Positions 5,247 through 6,086 of a DNA stretch of 6,086 nt are shown in pieces. The notes under the pieces were generated by a model. It was not told the origin of the DNA. It searched no databases and was given only the letters and a program-made list of their open reading frames with translations. This stretch comes from Candidatus Methanoperedens sp. (lineage in GTDB: Archaea > Halobacteriota > Methanosarcinia > Methanosarcinales > Methanoperedenaceae). The translations under genes and the position numbers were made by a program. The number at the start of each line of letters is the position of its first letter. The first letter of the stretch is position 1. The DNA lies in NCBI GenBank assembly GCA_027460605.1, contig JAPZAN010000168.1:1-6086 (forward strand), given 5' to 3'.

Positions 5247-5966
5247 GTGGAACAACTGGCAAAGGATCTCAGGATGGAGTTTGCGGGAATTGGTGGATTT
5301 TCGGCTGCAAACCTTTGGCGCATGAGGCTTTTCTACGATACTTACAGCAGTGAAATAAAACTCGCACCATTGGTGCGAGAAATTAGCTGGTCTAAAAACA
5401 TAATAATAATGGAGAAATGCAAGGATGTATTAGAGCGCGAATTCTACATCCGAATGACCCGGAAATTCGGCTGGAGCAAGAACGTCCTCATACACCAGAT
5501 TGAGAACCAGTCGTATGAAAAAACCCTGCTTAACCAGACAAATTTTGAGCAAACCCTGCCTGCTGAAATAAGCAGCCAGGCAAAGCTTGCGGTCAAGGAT
5601 GAGTACACCTTCGACTTTCTTGAGCTTGGTGATGAGCATAGCGAGCGCCAGTTAGAGAGAGCAGTTCTTGCGAAGGTGGAACCGTTCATGCGCGAAATGG
5701 GCGGGGTGTTTTCATTCATCGGCAGCCAGTACCGCCTAGAGATCAGCGAAACTGAATATTTCATCGACCTCTTGTTGTATCACCGCCGCCTTAAGTGCCT
5801 CGTGGCGCTGGAACTTAAGATTGGGGAGTTCATCCCTGAATATGTGGGTAAGATGCAATTTTATCTTGCTGCGCTTGATGATCTTGTCAGGATGAAAGAT
5901 GAAAATCCCTCTATCGGCATCATCCTGTGCAAATCAAAGGATAAGACTATAGAGGATTTCGATTAA
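5247..5966 (+). pseudogene. YhcG/DUF1016-family PDDEXK nuclease, main fragment (frameshifted, C-terminus shortened)
   Basis: The open frame begins after TAA 5211-5213. GTG 5247 gives 239 residues, but it is probably not a natural start because conserved GETRGKSV lies upstream in frame. Residues 1-30 (EQLAKDLRMEFAGIGGFSAANLWRM) complete the N-terminal domain. The C-terminal nuclease domain covers about residues 105-235. It carries the PDDEXK core: D164 in YFIDLLLYH and E179-L-K181 in VALELKIGEF, followed by PEYVGKMQFYLAALDD and NPSIGIILCKSKDK. The active site is therefore intact. The protein ends KTIEDFD, where relatives usually continue with VEYAL and some 40-60 more residues, so the C-terminus seems deleted. 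Joined to the 5078-5239 piece it totals about 300 aa, against roughly 340-370 in the family. Predicted DNA nuclease, possibly defence-related given its place behind hsdM. A shortened protein could still be made. Confidence 0.8.
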
Positions 5967-5989
5967 CTTGTAATTTTCCCTGAATTTTG

Positions 5990-6049
5990 AGCATGTGATG
6001 AATATTCATGCTTAAGCTGCCTACTTTTTCATGTTTTTTCTGTATTTTT
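5990..6049 (+). terminator. Probable archaeal terminator after the nuclease gene
   Basis: An inverted repeat AGCATG (5990-5995) / CATGCT (6007-6012), whose interior also holds most of the palindrome ATGAATATTCAT (5999-6010), is followed by three T-tracts: T5 at 6025-6029, T6 at 6034-6039 and T5 at 6045-6049. Serial U-tracts are the usual archaeal termination signal. The hairpin is 12 nt from the first tract, so it is probably not a bacterial-type terminator stem. It lies 24-83 nt after the nuclease stop and suggests that the operon ends here, before any hsdS or hsdR. Confidence 0.55.
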
Positions 6050-6086
6050 ATATATCTATTGAATTTTGTTAGATAGCTATCGCTAA

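Noticed and set aside
5141..5323. Minus-strand ORFs within the nuclease locus
   Set aside because: Antisense shadows of the clearly conserved YhcG-type reading frames.
1..6086. CRISPR array, tRNA or rRNA genes, and insertion sequence with paired terminal repeats
   Set aside because: I found no regularly spaced repeats, no cloverleaf or rRNA motifs, and no matching terminal inverted repeats or identifiable transposase. The left edge might be a mobile-element end but cannot be shown from this window.

Overview
The window looks like chromosomal DNA from an anaerobic, methanogen- or methanotroph-type euryarchaeon, possibly of the Methanosarcinales / Methanoperedens kind. That placement is inferred. 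It rests on archaeal TATA/BRE-like elements in the AT-rich gaps, a multi-U-tract terminator, an archaeal-looking winged-helix protein, and an AMP-forming acetyl-CoA synthetase. No rRNA or tRNA is present to confirm it.

Layout. Positions 1-273 hold the last 17 codons of an unidentified plus-strand ORF. They are followed by about 200 nt with no convincing gene but many inverted repeats, possibly a structured RNA or a mobile-element end. A minus-strand gene (274-801) encodes a 175-aa protein with a C-terminal winged helix. A 479-nt divergent, mostly AT-rich gap (802-1280) carries a perfect 9-bp palindrome in the minus-strand leader and candidate promoters on both strands. Then come two intact plus-strand genes: acs (1281-3230, 649 aa) and, after 29 nt, hsdM (3260-4807, 515 aa). 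Downstream is a regulatory-looking block of two tandem 17-bp palindromes (4866-4904), a 36-codon ORF (4971-5081), and a YhcG/DUF1016 PDDEXK nuclease gene split by a frameshift (5078-5239 and 5247-5966) and apparently shortened at its C-terminus. A palindrome plus three T-tracts (5990-6049) looks like the terminator.

How the genes fit. Acs activates acetate to acetyl-CoA for central carbon metabolism and has all its catalytic residues. HsdM is the modification subunit of a type I restriction-modification system and normally needs HsdS for specificity. No hsdS or hsdR lies in the window; they may be further downstream or lost. The YhcG-like nuclease belongs to a family I recall as common near type I R-M loci, so 3260-5966 reads as a defence module inserted behind acs, with its nuclease arm decaying. 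The points most worth checking are the twin palindromes with the short ORF behind them, the two apparent frameshifts within about 300 nt of each other, and the unexplained structured stretch at the left edge.
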